This document shows positions 17,524 to 25,417 of a stretch of DNA of 64,000 nt, in pieces. The stretch's first letter is position 1; every line of letters starts with the position of its first letter. The notes under the pieces are model-generated. The model was not told the DNA's origin. It was given only the letters and a program-made list of their open reading frames with translations, and did not search any database. Location: assembly GCA_036504075.1 (NCBI GenBank), contig DASXVX010000013.1:1-64000 (forward strand), given 5' to 3'. The position numbers were made by a program, and so were the translations under genes. This DNA comes from DASXVX01 sp036504075. GTDB taxonomy: Bacteria > Bacillota > Sulfobacillia > Symbiobacteriales > Symbiobacteriaceae.

Positions 17524-17745
17524 CTAACGGCTGCCTTTGCCGCGTAGGCCGGCGGCCGGCTGCCCGATCCGGAAGCCCTGGTTGCGGGGCGAGTTCCCGT
17601 AAGCCGTGTTAGCGCCCAGCGACTTGTGCCCCGTGAATTCGTTGGCGAACTCATAGTTGGCGTCAGCGCCGGCATTCCGTCCAGCCGCAGGAGACTTTGC
17701 CGTCCTAGCATTCCTGACCGACTCCGTACGACTCTGTTTGGTCAA
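17524..17745 (-). CDS. Small spore-type protein, resembles gamma-type SASP
   Basis: 73 residues from a TTG start with a near-perfect RBS (GAGGAGGGTCAAC) just upstream on this strand. It is hydrophilic and rich in Ala, Gly, Asn and Arg, without Cys or Trp. The central piece NYEFANEFTG recalls the EFASE repeats of gamma-type small acid-soluble spore proteins, which serve as amino-acid stores in spores. The resemblance is in composition and a short motif only, so the function is tentative. It is a monocistronic gene with its own terminator. A strong inverted repeat at 17872-17917 lies upstream. Confidence 0.55.
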   Translation of the reverse strand: MTKQSRTESVRNARTAKSPAAGRNAGADANYEFANEFTGHKSLGANTAYGNSPRNQGFRIGQPAAGLRGKGSR

Positions 17746-17871
17746 AGTTGACCCTCCTCAGAAGTTGGAGTGGTTTTGCGAGACCGAGGTTAGCTTGCCC
17801 GGGGTTTCGTGGGACGATACACGCCCGACGCGGAGGCCGATTCGGCCGCGAACCAGTCGCTCACGAGCGTG

Positions 17872-17917
17872 AACGGACACCGCACCACAGGGTGAACCTC
17901 GTGGTGCGGTGTCCGTT
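17872..17917. repeat. 17-bp perfect inverted repeat (hairpin)
   Basis: AACGGACACCGCACCAC at 17872-17888 is exactly complementary to 17901-17917, around a 12-base loop. It lies between the 3' end of the unknown gene at 17997 (minus strand) and the start of the SASP-like gene. T-runs are short, but it most likely ends transcription of the 17997-18545 gene. Confidence 0.7.
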
Positions 17918-17996
17918 TCGCCCAGGCCGGCTATGTATAGGTTTCGTTCCGTTTAAGTTGGTCTAGCGCGCGATATGGGCCTGGCTTGGGTCAAGT

Positions 17997-18545
17997 CTAC
18001 TTGGCGGATTCTTCCCCGGCTGCGGCGGCGGGCTTGGCTTCGGTGCTGTCGGACTTGGCGGCGGCGGCGGACTTGGAACTCTTCTTCTTGGTGGCCTTTT
18101 GCTCCAGCACCTTGCCAAGATCGAACGCGAGCGCCGGACCCACCGGGCTCTCCTCCCCGACCTTGATAACGGCGTACTTCCGGCGGTAGCCCGTGGGGAC
18201 GGTCATCTTCATGGGACCGAGCAGGGTGATGATGTTGACGTTGGAGCCGGCGGCGGACCTGAGGATTTGTAGGCCTTCGGGGTCGTTCTTGTCGCAGGGA
18301 ATGATGTAGACGGTCTCGGAGCCCTTGACCATGGCGGCCCGGACCCGCTCAACCCGGGAAACCACCGAGCCCCGCTCTTCGTAGACTTTTTTGAGGAGCC
18401 GTTCGGAAACCTTCAGAAGTCTGAGCTGGGCCGGACCGTAGAGCTTGCATTCGTTCCCGGACTCGTTGCCATGGACATACTCGGCGTCGGGCTTGTTGAA
18501 AACGATCTCCGGGGAACCTGGTGTGGGATCAGGATTCGTAGCCAT
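17997..18545 (-). CDS. Protein of unknown function with basic Lys/Ala tail
   Basis: 182 residues from an ATG behind GAGGGAGG. I recognise no family. Residues 1-125 look like a compact mixed alpha/beta domain, with a helical stretch LRLLKVSERLLKKVYEERG and several charged pairs. From about 145 the chain becomes low-complexity Lys/Ser/Ala/Glu, like histone-like or spore DNA-associated tails. There is no signal peptide. A good sigma-A promoter lies upstream and a 17-bp hairpin downstream, so it is expressed alone. The upstream flank is unusually A+T-rich next to the 43-bp repeat array. Confidence 0.7.
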   Translation of the reverse strand: MATNPDPTPGSPEIVFNKPDAEYVHGNESGNECKLYGPAQLRLLKVSERLLKKVYEERGSVVSRVERVRAAMVKGSETVYIIPCDKNDPEGLQILRSAAGSNVNIITLLGPMKMTVPTGYRRKYAVIKVGEESPVGPALAFDLGKVLEQKATKKKSSKSAAAAKSDSTEAKPAAAAGEESAK

Positions 18546-18595
18546 GGTAGCCTCCCTCGTCGGCCCAGATTGTGGAAGTGGGCCTTTCAAGGTAT

Positions 18596-18625
18596 AGCAT
18601 ATCATGGGTATAAATGGATTGGCAA
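18596..18625 (-). promoter_or_regulatory. Sigma-A-type promoter for the gene at 17997-18545
   Basis: On the minus strand a -35 TTGCCA (18620-18625) and a -10 TATGCT (18596-18601) are 18 bp apart in an A+T-rich stretch, about 50 bp before the start codon. Confidence 0.55.
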
Positions 18626-18744
18626 GATGGTTTTGTATAGATTTTATATTAAATGATCGATTGACAATATTAATCACTGGGGTCTAGAGGTGAGGCGGGC
18701 GTAGTTCATGTGGCGGCCATTGGTCAAGCAGTCGCGCCGCCGGA

Positions 18745-19051
18745 GACTCCATTGGTGAAGCAGGGTAGGTCTCATTATTTTTCCGTAGACTCCCGCGGTG
18801 AAGCAGGGTAGGTCTCATGATTTTTCCGTAGACTCCATGGGTGGAGCAGGGTGGGTCTCATTGTTTTTCCGTAGACTCCACGGGTGGAGCAAGGTGGGTC
18901 TCATTGGTTTGGCGCCGACTCCATGGGTGAAGCAAGGTGGGTCTCATTGTTTCTCCGTAGACTCCATGGGTGAAGCATGGTGGGTCTCATTATTTTTCCG
19001 TAGACTCCAATTGGTGAAGTAAGGTGGGTCTCATTGCGTTCCGGAGACTCC
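18745..19051. repeat. 43-bp direct tandem repeat array, about 7 units
   Basis: The hexamer GACTCC recurs at 18745, 18788, 18831, 18874, 18917, 18960, 19003 and (GACTCC) 19046, always exactly 43 bp apart. The unit reads roughly GACTCC-ATGGGTGAAGCAAGG-TGGGTCTCATT-GTTTTTCCGTA. Copies differ by a few substitutions but never in length. GTCTC and the following (G/T)AGAC can pair within each unit. There are no variable spacers, so it is not a CRISPR. The last unit continues into a tail found again at 23,091. It lies between divergent genes. Confidence 0.9.
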
Positions 19052-19128
19052 ATAAGCATGCGAATGCAAAGACCTGCACGCGCCTTGCTTGCAGCTCTCC
19101 TTCAAAGTGCTGACCCCGACCGGGGCTG

Positions 19129-19805
19129 GTGAGGGATGCGCAGCCAGTAACATCCTGGCACTCCTTTCGCTTGACTCGCGTGGCAGGGTTTGCCAGCGAA
19201 GGGCGGATTCCGCCGTGGACGGCGACGATCAGCGTGCAGGGCAACGAGGCCACTCTGGCCGTCGATGTCCCAGGCCAGACGGTCGGGAAGGATTACCACC
19301 CCCACATCAGCCTGGACGACGGTCCGGTGGCGATGATATTCACGCCTACACACACCTTCGCCAATCTGCAGCCGGCGCACCACAAGGTGGTCATCGTCAT
19401 CGCCGATCCGGCCCACATTCCAATCAAAGGCATGCAAAGGACCCTGGAGTTCGGGCTGCGTTCGGCGTGGCTTTTTTCCATACCGCCCTTCCGATGCACT
19501 GGCTGCCCTACTTTGCGGGGCGGACCACCGTGCTTGCCGGCGGCATTCTGCTAATCCTGCTGGCCCTGGGCTACCTGCTGGCTCCGGACGGGCTGGAACA
19601 GCGGAACCGCATGGTGGCCTGGCTCCTGGCCGTCGGCGTCGGAATCCAGCCCTGCGTGGAACTCATTCCGGTGATCCTGATCGTGTCGGCCGGCTTTTGG
19701 GGTCTGCAGTGGCACGGCATCGACCGGGCCATGCCCTTCATCAAAATGGGCGCCGGCATTCTCCTGCTGATCTCCGGCATTCTTTCGCTGTGGCACGGCC
19801 ACTGA
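19129..19805 (+). pseudogene. Frameshifted or deleted gene: YtkA-like domain and NicO/UreH-like membrane domain
   Basis: Two reading frames share this stretch. From about 19190 to 19470 one frame reads as a small beta domain like YtkA (DGPVAMIFTPTHTF, then HHKVVIVIADPAHIP). At about 19460, beside a run of six T, the protein-like frame changes and continues as AAFGVAFFHTALPMHWLPYF and then a hydrophobic region with IQPCVELIPVILIVSAGFWG, ending HGH. FHT-PMHWLP and PC-E-P-I are features of nickel/cobalt exporter-like (NicO/UreH) membrane proteins, but several helices are missing. I read it as a decayed gene; no start codon with an RBS is convincing. The 43-bp repeat array lies just upstream. Confidence 0.5.
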
Positions 19806-19814
19806 AAACAAAAG

Positions 19815-19850
19815 ACCCACGCTGAACTCGTCAGCGTGGGTTTCGATTTT
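19815..19850. terminator. Bidirectional terminator before copC-like gene
   Basis: ACCCACGCTGA and its complement flank ACTCG. TTTCGATTTT follows on the plus strand and TCTTTTGTTTT on the minus strand. It probably ends the ycnI-copC operon arriving on the minus strand. Confidence 0.8.
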
Positions 19851-19874
19851 GCAGAGCGTTCAACTGCTCGGCTC

Positions 19875-20654
19875 TTACTGACCTTCGGTGACTGTAATGG
19901 CTCCCGAGTCTCCCTGGAATTGCGTACGCAGTCCAATGGCTTTGCTGAAGGTATCGATCGGCACCATCGTGCGGCTCGCCTGGCTGTCGATGAAGACGGC
20001 AGCCGGCAGTGCCTGGGCCTGTCCGTCAAGCATCAGGGTACTGCTACCGATTTTCAGCAGGAACCGGTGGCCAAGGACCTGACCGCTGACCTGACGTGCC
20101 GTGCCATCCCAGGTGACGCTACCGCCGAGGCCTTCGACGAAGGAGCGGACCGGGAGATAGACGACGGCCCCTTCCTTCTGCGGAGCGACGTCCATGACCG
20201 ACGACCGACCGTCGATCCGAATCGTGCGATCTCCCAGCCTGGCGCTGACGCGGACCACCGGTGCTTTCGGCGCGGATGGCGCTTGAACTTGAAACTTGAA
20301 CTGGCCTTCTTCCACGCCCTTGTCGTCGTCGGCGACACTGTGCCAGAGCACGGTATACGTGCCGTTCCCAATCGGCTTCAGGCTCACGATCAACAACTGG
20401 GTGTTGTCCGGGCTGACTTGAGCCGGGCCGTTGCTAACGACTGTTCCGTCTGCCGCCTGTACCGTCAGCGAACTGGCCGGGTCCAGATCCTCCGTAAACC
20501 ACATCTTAACCTGCGCAGGAGCAGACTGCAGTACCGCACCGGGCTGCGGGTCGGAGTCCTGGTACCCCGCGTGGGCCAGGACCTGTCCGGACAGCAACCC
20601 TCCCATGAGTGCGACTACCACCACAATCGATAAGAGGCGTCTCAATCGACCCAC
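19875..20654 (-). CDS. copC: CopC-domain copper-binding protein fused to a copper-amine-oxidase-type stalk domain
   Basis: About 256-259 residues. The GTG at 20654 overlaps its own RBS. An in-frame TTG at 20642 sits ten bases after GAGGGG and is the likelier start. A signal peptide (about 5-27, ending VLAHAGYQ) exposes His at the mature N-terminus, as in CopC copper sites. The CopC fold covers about 27-125, with a second His in the WHSV segment. Residues 130-259 match the copper amine oxidase N-terminal (stalk) domain common in Firmicute surface proteins (VVYLPVRSFVEGLGG). It follows ycnI by about 11 bp in one operon, so a role in extracellular copper handling is likely. Confidence 0.85.
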   Translation of the reverse strand: MGRLRRLLSIVVVVALMGGLLSGQVLAHAGYQDSDPQPGAVLQSAPAQVKMWFTEDLDPASSLTVQAADGTVVSNGPAQVSPDNTQLLIVSLKPIGNGTYTVLWHSVADDDKGVEEGQFKFQVQAPSAPKAPVVRVSARLGDRTIRIDGRSSVMDVAPQKEGAVVYLPVRSFVEGLGGSVTWDGTARQVSGQVLGHRFLLKIGSSTLMLDGQAQALPAAVFIDSQASRTMVPIDTFSKAIGLRTQFQGDSGAITVTEGQ

Positions 20655-20665
20655 TCCCCTCTGCG

Positions 20666-21313
20666 CTAGCGCTTTCGCAGGGCCAGGAACAGGGCGATTA
20701 CAGAGATCAGGAGCGAAGCACTACCGAGCCAGGTCCCAAAGCCGGGGTTCGCCGCAGGCGCCGGCGTGGGCGATACGGGTGCAGGGGCAGGCGCAGCGGA
20801 AGCCGCAGGGGCGGCCGGCGTCGCCGCCGCCGGTGCGCTGTGCTCCTGAGTCCCGGTGGCAGGCGCTTCGGTGAGGGTCACGGCGGGTGCCGGCGTACTC
20901 GCACCGGTTGGGCCGTTCCACTCCACGACGCTCCCGTCGCTGTACGTCTGGTAAGCCTTCCAGACTACCGGGCCGGCCGTCTTCGGGTTCCGGACGCTCA
21001 CGCCGAACTCGAAGAACTCGCCTTTCTTGATTTCGCCGCCTGACCAGTCCAGCGCGACCACTTTGCCGGAACCGTCTTTCTCGGTGTCGAACTTCCAGCC
21101 GGGGACCGGCAGGACGCCGCTGAACGTGGTGCCCTCCGGTAGCTCGACCCTGACCTTGACGGTGGGAATCTCCTTCTCGGTTGGGACTCGGACGGTGTAC
21201 CGCTCATACCCATTGGCCTGTGACTGTTTCGGCCAGACTGTGACGTGGGCGCTGGCCACGCCCGCCACGACCAGAACCCCCAGGATTGTCAGTAACCCCA
21301 CAAACCGCTTCAC
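20666..21313 (-). CDS. ycnI: YcnI-like (DUF1775) copper-binding membrane-anchored protein
   Basis: 215 residues from GTG at 21313, which has GGGAGAGG at good distance on this strand. I rejected the longer frame because its upstream part is not protein-like. A signal peptide ends ASA, leaving mature HVTVWP, the N-terminal His typical of YcnI, which binds Cu(II) with a partner Trp. The DUF1775 domain runs to about residue 140. A Pro/Ala/Thr linker follows, then a C-terminal membrane helix ending RKR. The organisation matches Bacillus YcnI. It is the first gene of an operon with copC; -10 TATAAT lies at 21362-21367. A two-component pair is divergent. Confidence 0.9.
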   Translation of the reverse strand: MKRFVGLLTILGVLVVAGVASAHVTVWPKQSQANGYERYTVRVPTEKEIPTVKVRVELPEGTTFSGVLPVPGWKFDTEKDGSGKVVALDWSGGEIKKGEFFEFGVSVRNPKTAGPVVWKAYQTYSDGSVVEWNGPTGASTPAPAVTLTEAPATGTQEHSAPAAATPAAPAASAAPAPAPVSPTPAPAANPGFGTWLGSASLLISVIALFLALRKR

Positions 21314-21545
21314 CTTGTATCCTCTCCCGCTTTCATGTGTGATTGTCTGCAGTGCATGCCCATTATAAACACCGGACTCGGCGTTGAGATGACTCGGAAG
21401 AGGCATCTTAGACGCCGTGACGGGAAAATCGGGCGGCGACACTAGTCCTAGGGCGACGGCAGGATTGACGCCGCGTATACGGTTCTGCAAAGATCACGGT
21501 ACAGCACCTTCAGGGGGCGTTGCGGCCTAAGGGGAGGTATCGGGA

Positions 21546-22385
21546 ATGTCCACGAAGCGAATCGGCTGGCTCGCCGTCTCGTTACCGGCCATGATGGTTT
21601 TGCTATTTGAGTACATGCGTCACAACTTCCTTGAATCCTTTCTGTCGATGTCAGCCGGCAACGTCGTGACGGCCGCCCTGGCTGCTGCAGCGATGTATGG
21701 CTTCGTCCAACTGTTCAAGCGCTTGCTTGAGCGTTCGGCGGAAGAAGTCGCGAAAGCCCGAGCCGATAAGGCCATTATACTGGAACGCCAGCGAATCGCG
21801 CGTGAAATGCACGACAGTGTAGCCCAGGCGCTCTTCTACCTTTCGGTCAAACTGCGGGACACCGAGACGCTGGTCCACTCCGGTGACCAGAAGGCGGCCT
21901 GTGCGGAAATCCAGGCCATGCAAGGGTACACGAACGAGGCTTACCACCTGGTGAAGGCCGTGATCGCCGATCTGAAGAAACAGGAAGAGGAGCAGGACCT
22001 CCGGGAGGCAATCCGGTGCGTCGTTGCCCAGGCATCGGCGCGACTGGGTCTTCAAGTAAGTTGCGATGTTGCCGGCACCACGCTTACAACCGTATCGCAG
22101 CGGCACTTGCTGGCCATTATTCAGGAAGCGTTGCTCAATGCCCATCGCCACGGACGCGCACACAAAGCGGATGTTCGGGTACGCCGCCAGGGCCGGAGTC
22201 TGGTCGTCGAGGTGACCGATGACGGCTGCGGATTTGACCCATCGGCAGCCGGCCAGGACGGGCATTTTGGCCTTACAATCATGGCGGAACGGGCACGGAT
22301 GATTGGCGGGGAACTGGAACTGCAGTCGGTCCCGGGGCGTGGAACACGCGTGTCCGTGCACGTTGAGGGGGTGGCCCCGGCATGA
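21546..22385 (+). CDS. Sensor histidine kinase, NarL/DegS type
   Basis: 279 residues, a short kinase. Two hydrophobic helices (about 7-24 and 35-55) anchor it with practically no sensing domain outside. The HisKA_3 motif REMHDSVAQALFYLSVKLRD follows, with His89, then a HATPase domain with EALLNAHRHG and GHFGLTIMAERARMIGG. Its regulator overlaps it by four bases (ATGA), so the two are translationally coupled. It starts at ATG behind GGGGAGG. It is divergent from the ycnI-copC operon; a role in envelope or copper stress is possible but unproven. Confidence 0.92.
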   Translation: MSTKRIGWLAVSLPAMMVLLFEYMRHNFLESFLSMSAGNVVTAALAAAAMYGFVQLFKRLLERSAEEVAKARADKAIILERQRIAREMHDSVAQALFYLSVKLRDTETLVHSGDQKAACAEIQAMQGYTNEAYHLVKAVIADLKKQEEEQDLREAIRCVVAQASARLGLQVSCDVAGTTLTTVSQRHLLAIIQEALLNAHRHGRAHKADVRVRRQGRSLVVEVTDDGCGFDPSAAGQDGHFGLTIMAERARMIGGELELQSVPGRGTRVSVHVEGVAPA

Positions 22386-23035
22386 GCACACGGGTTCTGG
22401 TAGTAGACGACCACCTCCTGGCCCGGCAGGCGATCACCGCTTTACTGCACCGCGAGCCCGAGTTTGAAGTAGTCGGCGAGGCGGAAGACGGCGCCAGAGC
22501 GGTCACACTCGCCCGCCAGTTGGTACCCGATCTGGTTCTGATGGACATCAACATGCCCAATTGCGATGGTCTGGTGGCGACCCGTCTGATCAAGCGAGAA
22601 ATGCCCGCTGCCGTCGTGGTGATTCTGACGGTGTCCGACGACGCAGCCGACCTGTTCGAGGCGATCAAGTGCGGTGCGCAGGGGTATCTGTTGAAGAGCT
22701 TGGCACAAGACGACTGGCTGACCTGTCTGCGGGGCGTGATCAACGGGGAAGCGATGCCCCGCGAATTGGCCCAGCGACTTCTGCGTGACTTTTCGCAGCC
22801 CAAGGTGCAGGAAGTCGAAGACCTGGGGCTGACCGAACGCGAGTATGAAGTGCTCGAATTGGTGGCAGCCGCACTCACAAACAAGGAAGTGGCGGCCAGG
22901 CTTCATATCTCCGAGGAGACCGTCAAGAACCACGTCAAGAACATCTTGCAGAAACTACACCTGAAGAGTCGCGTCGAATTAGCCGTCCTGGCACAAAGAA
23001 CGGCCCTGCATCGAAAACGCCAGCAGAGCACGTGA
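22382..23035 (+). CDS. NarL/LuxR-family response regulator
   Basis: 217 residues. The receiver domain has DDH near residue 10, phosphoacceptor Asp55 in LMDINMP and Lys in QGYLLKSL. The LuxR-type DNA-binding domain contains TEREYEVLELVAAALTNKE and SEETVKNHVKNILQKLHL. The start codon overlaps the kinase stop (ATGA). After the gene there is no clear terminator, only a short hairpin-like segment and a copy of the 43-bp repeat element at 23,091. The target genes are unknown; the divergent copper-type operon is the obvious candidate. Confidence 0.94.
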   Translation: MSTRVLVVDDHLLARQAITALLHREPEFEVVGEAEDGARAVTLARQLVPDLVLMDINMPNCDGLVATRLIKREMPAAVVVILTVSDDAADLFEAIKCGAQGYLLKSLAQDDWLTCLRGVINGEAMPRELAQRLLRDFSQPKVQEVEDLGLTEREYEVLELVAAALTNKEVAARLHISEETVKNHVKNILQKLHLKSRVELAVLAQRTALHRKRQQST

Positions 23036-23090
23036 TTGTTCTACCGATCCCAATGCCCGAGGGCACTCCGTCTGACAGGAGTGCGGTGAG

Positions 23091-23177
23091 GTGAAGCAAG
23101 GTGAGTCTCATCGCGTCCCGGAGACTTCATAAACATGCCAATGCAAAGAGCTGCAAGCGCCATTGCTTGCAGCTCTC
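23091..23177. repeat. Single copy of the 43-bp repeat plus its tail
   Basis: From GGTGAAGCAAGGTGAGTCTC this matches, with scattered differences, the end of the array at 19,014-19,110: the last repeat unit and about 50 bp of tail. Here the tail keeps a perfect 11-bp inverted repeat, GAGCTGCAAGC (23148-23158) against 23165-23175, which is partly eroded in the other copy. A dispersed element with a hairpin end is the simplest reading. Confidence 0.75.
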
Positions 23178-23302
23178 GTCCGTGTACGCCGACCGACCAC
23201 TCACAACATCCCCCGACTGTACCAGACTATTCACGGCCATCACTGTCCTCTACCACGAAGCCAACGCCAGGGACGACTTGCGCAGACTTGGGGCGAGTTC
23301 GC

Positions 23303-24318
23303 TTAGATCCCTGTATAGGAAACGATGCGACGTCGGAAGTCATCGTAGACAGACCCAGTTCGAACTTTGAGCAAGGCCAGGTCGTAAAACTCGTGGGTGG
23401 TCGGAGACGCGGCTTTGGCCTTGGCTGGATCATACTTGGATCTAGGGACATTTACGATGGTCCAGAATTCCGTGAACCCAGCGCTTTTTGCCTTGAGGTG
23501 GCTCTTCTCAGCTTCGCCCATCCGGTTATAAATGTTGCGCCGATCGCCCCCGCCTTTGACCTCAACGGACACAGTGTTACGGAAATGGCCCTTCCCCATG
23601 TCCTCCCGAATGGTCATATCGGGATCGCCACTCAGAGTGATGATGACGGTCCGCCCGCAGCGTTCTTGAGTGTCATCACCCTCTCGGTTTCCTTCTGAAT
23701 GGCTGGCGCCACAATCTCCGTGACGAGTTGCCTTACCTCAGCCATCGCTTTAACCCCACGCTGAGTGTTGGCTCCCCCCCGCAGTTGTGTGCCCAAGGTC
23801 AGGAGAGTCAGGTCATCCATCAACTCCTTGCTGATCTTGGCAACACCGATGCCGTCCACGAGCAGGGCCGCTTGAGTAATCAAGGCCTGGCTCAAAGCCG
23901 GTAATGCAACTGCTTGCTCGGGGGCGATGGCGTTCCTCGTTTCCATGCTTTCGAAGTATTTTGCCCCTGCCCCCTTTTCATAGAAGGCTTTGCCTGAGTG
24001 CCCAAGAAGGAGCCGGTAGTACGCTAAGAGTTGTGGTCTGCTCTCCAAGACATAGGGTAGGGCGTACACAATTTCTGCCCGCAAGGCCAAACCCGCTAAT
24101 TCTGCCCGGCGTGAAGGCGCGACATACTGGGCCAGTTCCTTATCCAAACGGTCCATGTCCAAACTCTTAAGGGTTTCGAGCAAGGCGGTTTGCAGGTAGG
24201 TCTGACGCAATCTCTCCAGAGACTTGGCGAAATCGACCTGATCCTCCCCCGAAGGTAACTCAATCTGGTTCGGTGCAGGAACAGGCGGCTTCGGAATTTG
24301 GGGCTTGCGCTCGCTCAT
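23303..24318 (-). pseudogene. XcyI-like type II restriction endonuclease, frameshifted
   Basis: The ATG at 24318 (behind AAGGAGAAAGAC) opens a frame resembling the RE_XcyI family: helical N-terminus LERLRQTYLQTALLETLKSL, then YYRLLLGHSGKAFYEKG. It ends at a TGA at 23632. The rest of the protein continues in another frame down to 23303 and holds the likely catalytic PD-(D/E)xK residues: SGDPDMTIRED followed by VSVEVKGG. One base appears to be missing near 23650-23662, in a G/C-rich run. XcyI and relatives cut CCCGGG; the specificity here is inferred from family only. It overlaps the methyltransferase gene by 59 bp. It could be an inactivated nuclease or a sequencing error. Confidence 0.7.
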
Positions 24319-25273
24319 GTCTTTCTCCTTCACTGGTGGAAGCAACTTCGGCGACTGTGACCCCCGCTTCGTCACGAAGCTTTTCGTCGGAAATGCGTGC
24401 CACCTTCAAGACTGTAGGGACATGCACGACTGTGGTGAGTCGATTGACAGCCAGCCCAACGTAGTCAGGGTTCAACTCAACGCCTACATAACGCCTACCC
24501 AACATGTTACAAGCTTCTCCCACCGTTCCCGAACCGAAGAAGGGATCAAGGACAAAGTCCCCAGGCTTTGTCCCAGCACGAATACACGGTTCGATAAGTG
24601 CCGATGGGAACGTGGCAAAGTGGGCGCCAGGGAAGCCAACAGTCTTGACAGCCCACATGGTTCGTTTGTTGCGTTCCTTTTTCCCGGTCCCGCTCTCCCT
24701 TTCCCGTACGGCCTTGTAGTCGTAGTAGTATTTCTCGGATTTGGTGAGCAAGAAGATGTATTCATGGGCTTTGGTGGGGCGGTCTTTCACACTCTCGGGG
24801 TGAGCATTCGGCTTATACCAAATGATGTCAGACCGCAAGAACCACCCCTTTTTTTGAAGAGCAAAGGCCAGCCTCCATGGCACCCCAATCAACTCCTTGG
24901 GCTTTAGCCCATCGGGGGTATCGGGGCGAACCGCCATGGCACGGGCAGGATTCTTCTTGTCCGGCGCACGCCATGTACGCCCACCGCTTGTATATGAATC
25001 GCCGATGTTCAGCCAAAGGGTGCCATCCTTCTTGAGAACTCGCTTAACCTCTTCAAATACTTCAACAAGACTGTCGATGAAGGCGTCCACCGACGCTTCG
25101 AGGCCAATCTGTCCTTTGACGCCATAGTCACGAAGCCCCCAATACGGTGGGGACGTTATACAACATGTTACCGATTCATCAGGGAGCCGCTTTAGGGCCA
25201 CCATGGCATCCCCCTGCATGATGAGGGAATCGTCCAGTTTCAGTTGCTGGCTAAGTCCATTGCTCTGCGACAC
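24260..25273 (-). CDS. DNA methyltransferase of the XcyI-like restriction-modification locus
   Basis: 337 residues from GTG at 25273, preceded by GGTGGAGGTCG. Motif IV TSPPYWGLRDYG is near residue 40 and the AdoMet-binding motif DPFFGSGTVGEACNMLGRR comes after it. That order marks the beta class, which methylates the amino group of cytosine (N4) or adenine (N6); SPPYW and the linked XcyI-type nuclease favour N4-cytosine, possibly in CCCGGG. The whole gene is intact, unlike the nuclease. It is visibly richer in A+T than its neighbours, consistent with transfer. It runs in an operon with a small upstream frame and the nuclease. Confidence 0.9.
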   Translation of the reverse strand: MSQSNGLSQQLKLDDSLIMQGDAMVALKRLPDESVTCCITSPPYWGLRDYGVKGQIGLEASVDAFIDSLVEVFEEVKRVLKKDGTLWLNIGDSYTSGGRTWRAPDKKNPARAMAVRPDTPDGLKPKELIGVPWRLAFALQKKGWFLRSDIIWYKPNAHPESVKDRPTKAHEYIFLLTKSEKYYYDYKAVRERESGTGKKERNKRTMWAVKTVGFPGAHFATFPSALIEPCIRAGTKPGDFVLDPFFGSGTVGEACNMLGRRYVGVELNPDYVGLAVNRLTTVVHVPTVLKVARISDEKLRDEAGVTVAEVASTSEGERHERAQAPNSEAACSCTEPD

Positions 25274-25290
25274 GTGGCTACGACCTCCAC

Positions 25291-25410
25291 CTATGACTCG
25301 CGTCTCAATCGATTATACCGTGCTTGGATAAGCCCGTCATTTGGGAGATCCCAGGTGCACCCTACCTGAGAGGGCACCGAAGAGCTTGGTTGTTTGCTCA
25401 TCGAGGCCAT
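25291..25410 (-). CDS. Possible 39-residue leader protein of the restriction-modification locus
   Basis: ATG at 25410 follows GGAGGTGTTATA, an excellent RBS, and the frame of 39 codons ends 17 bp before the methyltransferase start. The product is polar (MASMSKQPSSSVPSQVGC at the start, YNRLRRES at the end) and has no helix-turn-helix, so it is not a typical controller protein. The same bases also form an extended -10 (TGTTATAAT), so the site may be a promoter instead, in which case the ORF would not be translated. A second TATAAT on this strand at 25312-25317 could start the methyltransferase transcript. Confidence 0.4.
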   Translation of the reverse strand: MASMSKQPSSSVPSQVGCTWDLPNDGLIQARYNRLRRES

Positions 25411-25417
25411 TATAACA
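25409..25417 (-). promoter_or_regulatory. Extended -10 element upstream of the methyltransferase
   Basis: TGTTATAAT on the minus strand is a perfect extended -10, with no clear -35. It overlaps the start codon of the 39-codon frame, so promoter and translation start exclude one another here. Confidence 0.4.

Noticed and set aside
18745..19051. CRISPR array
   Set aside because: The 43-bp units are contiguous and nearly identical throughout; there are no variable spacers and no cas genes.
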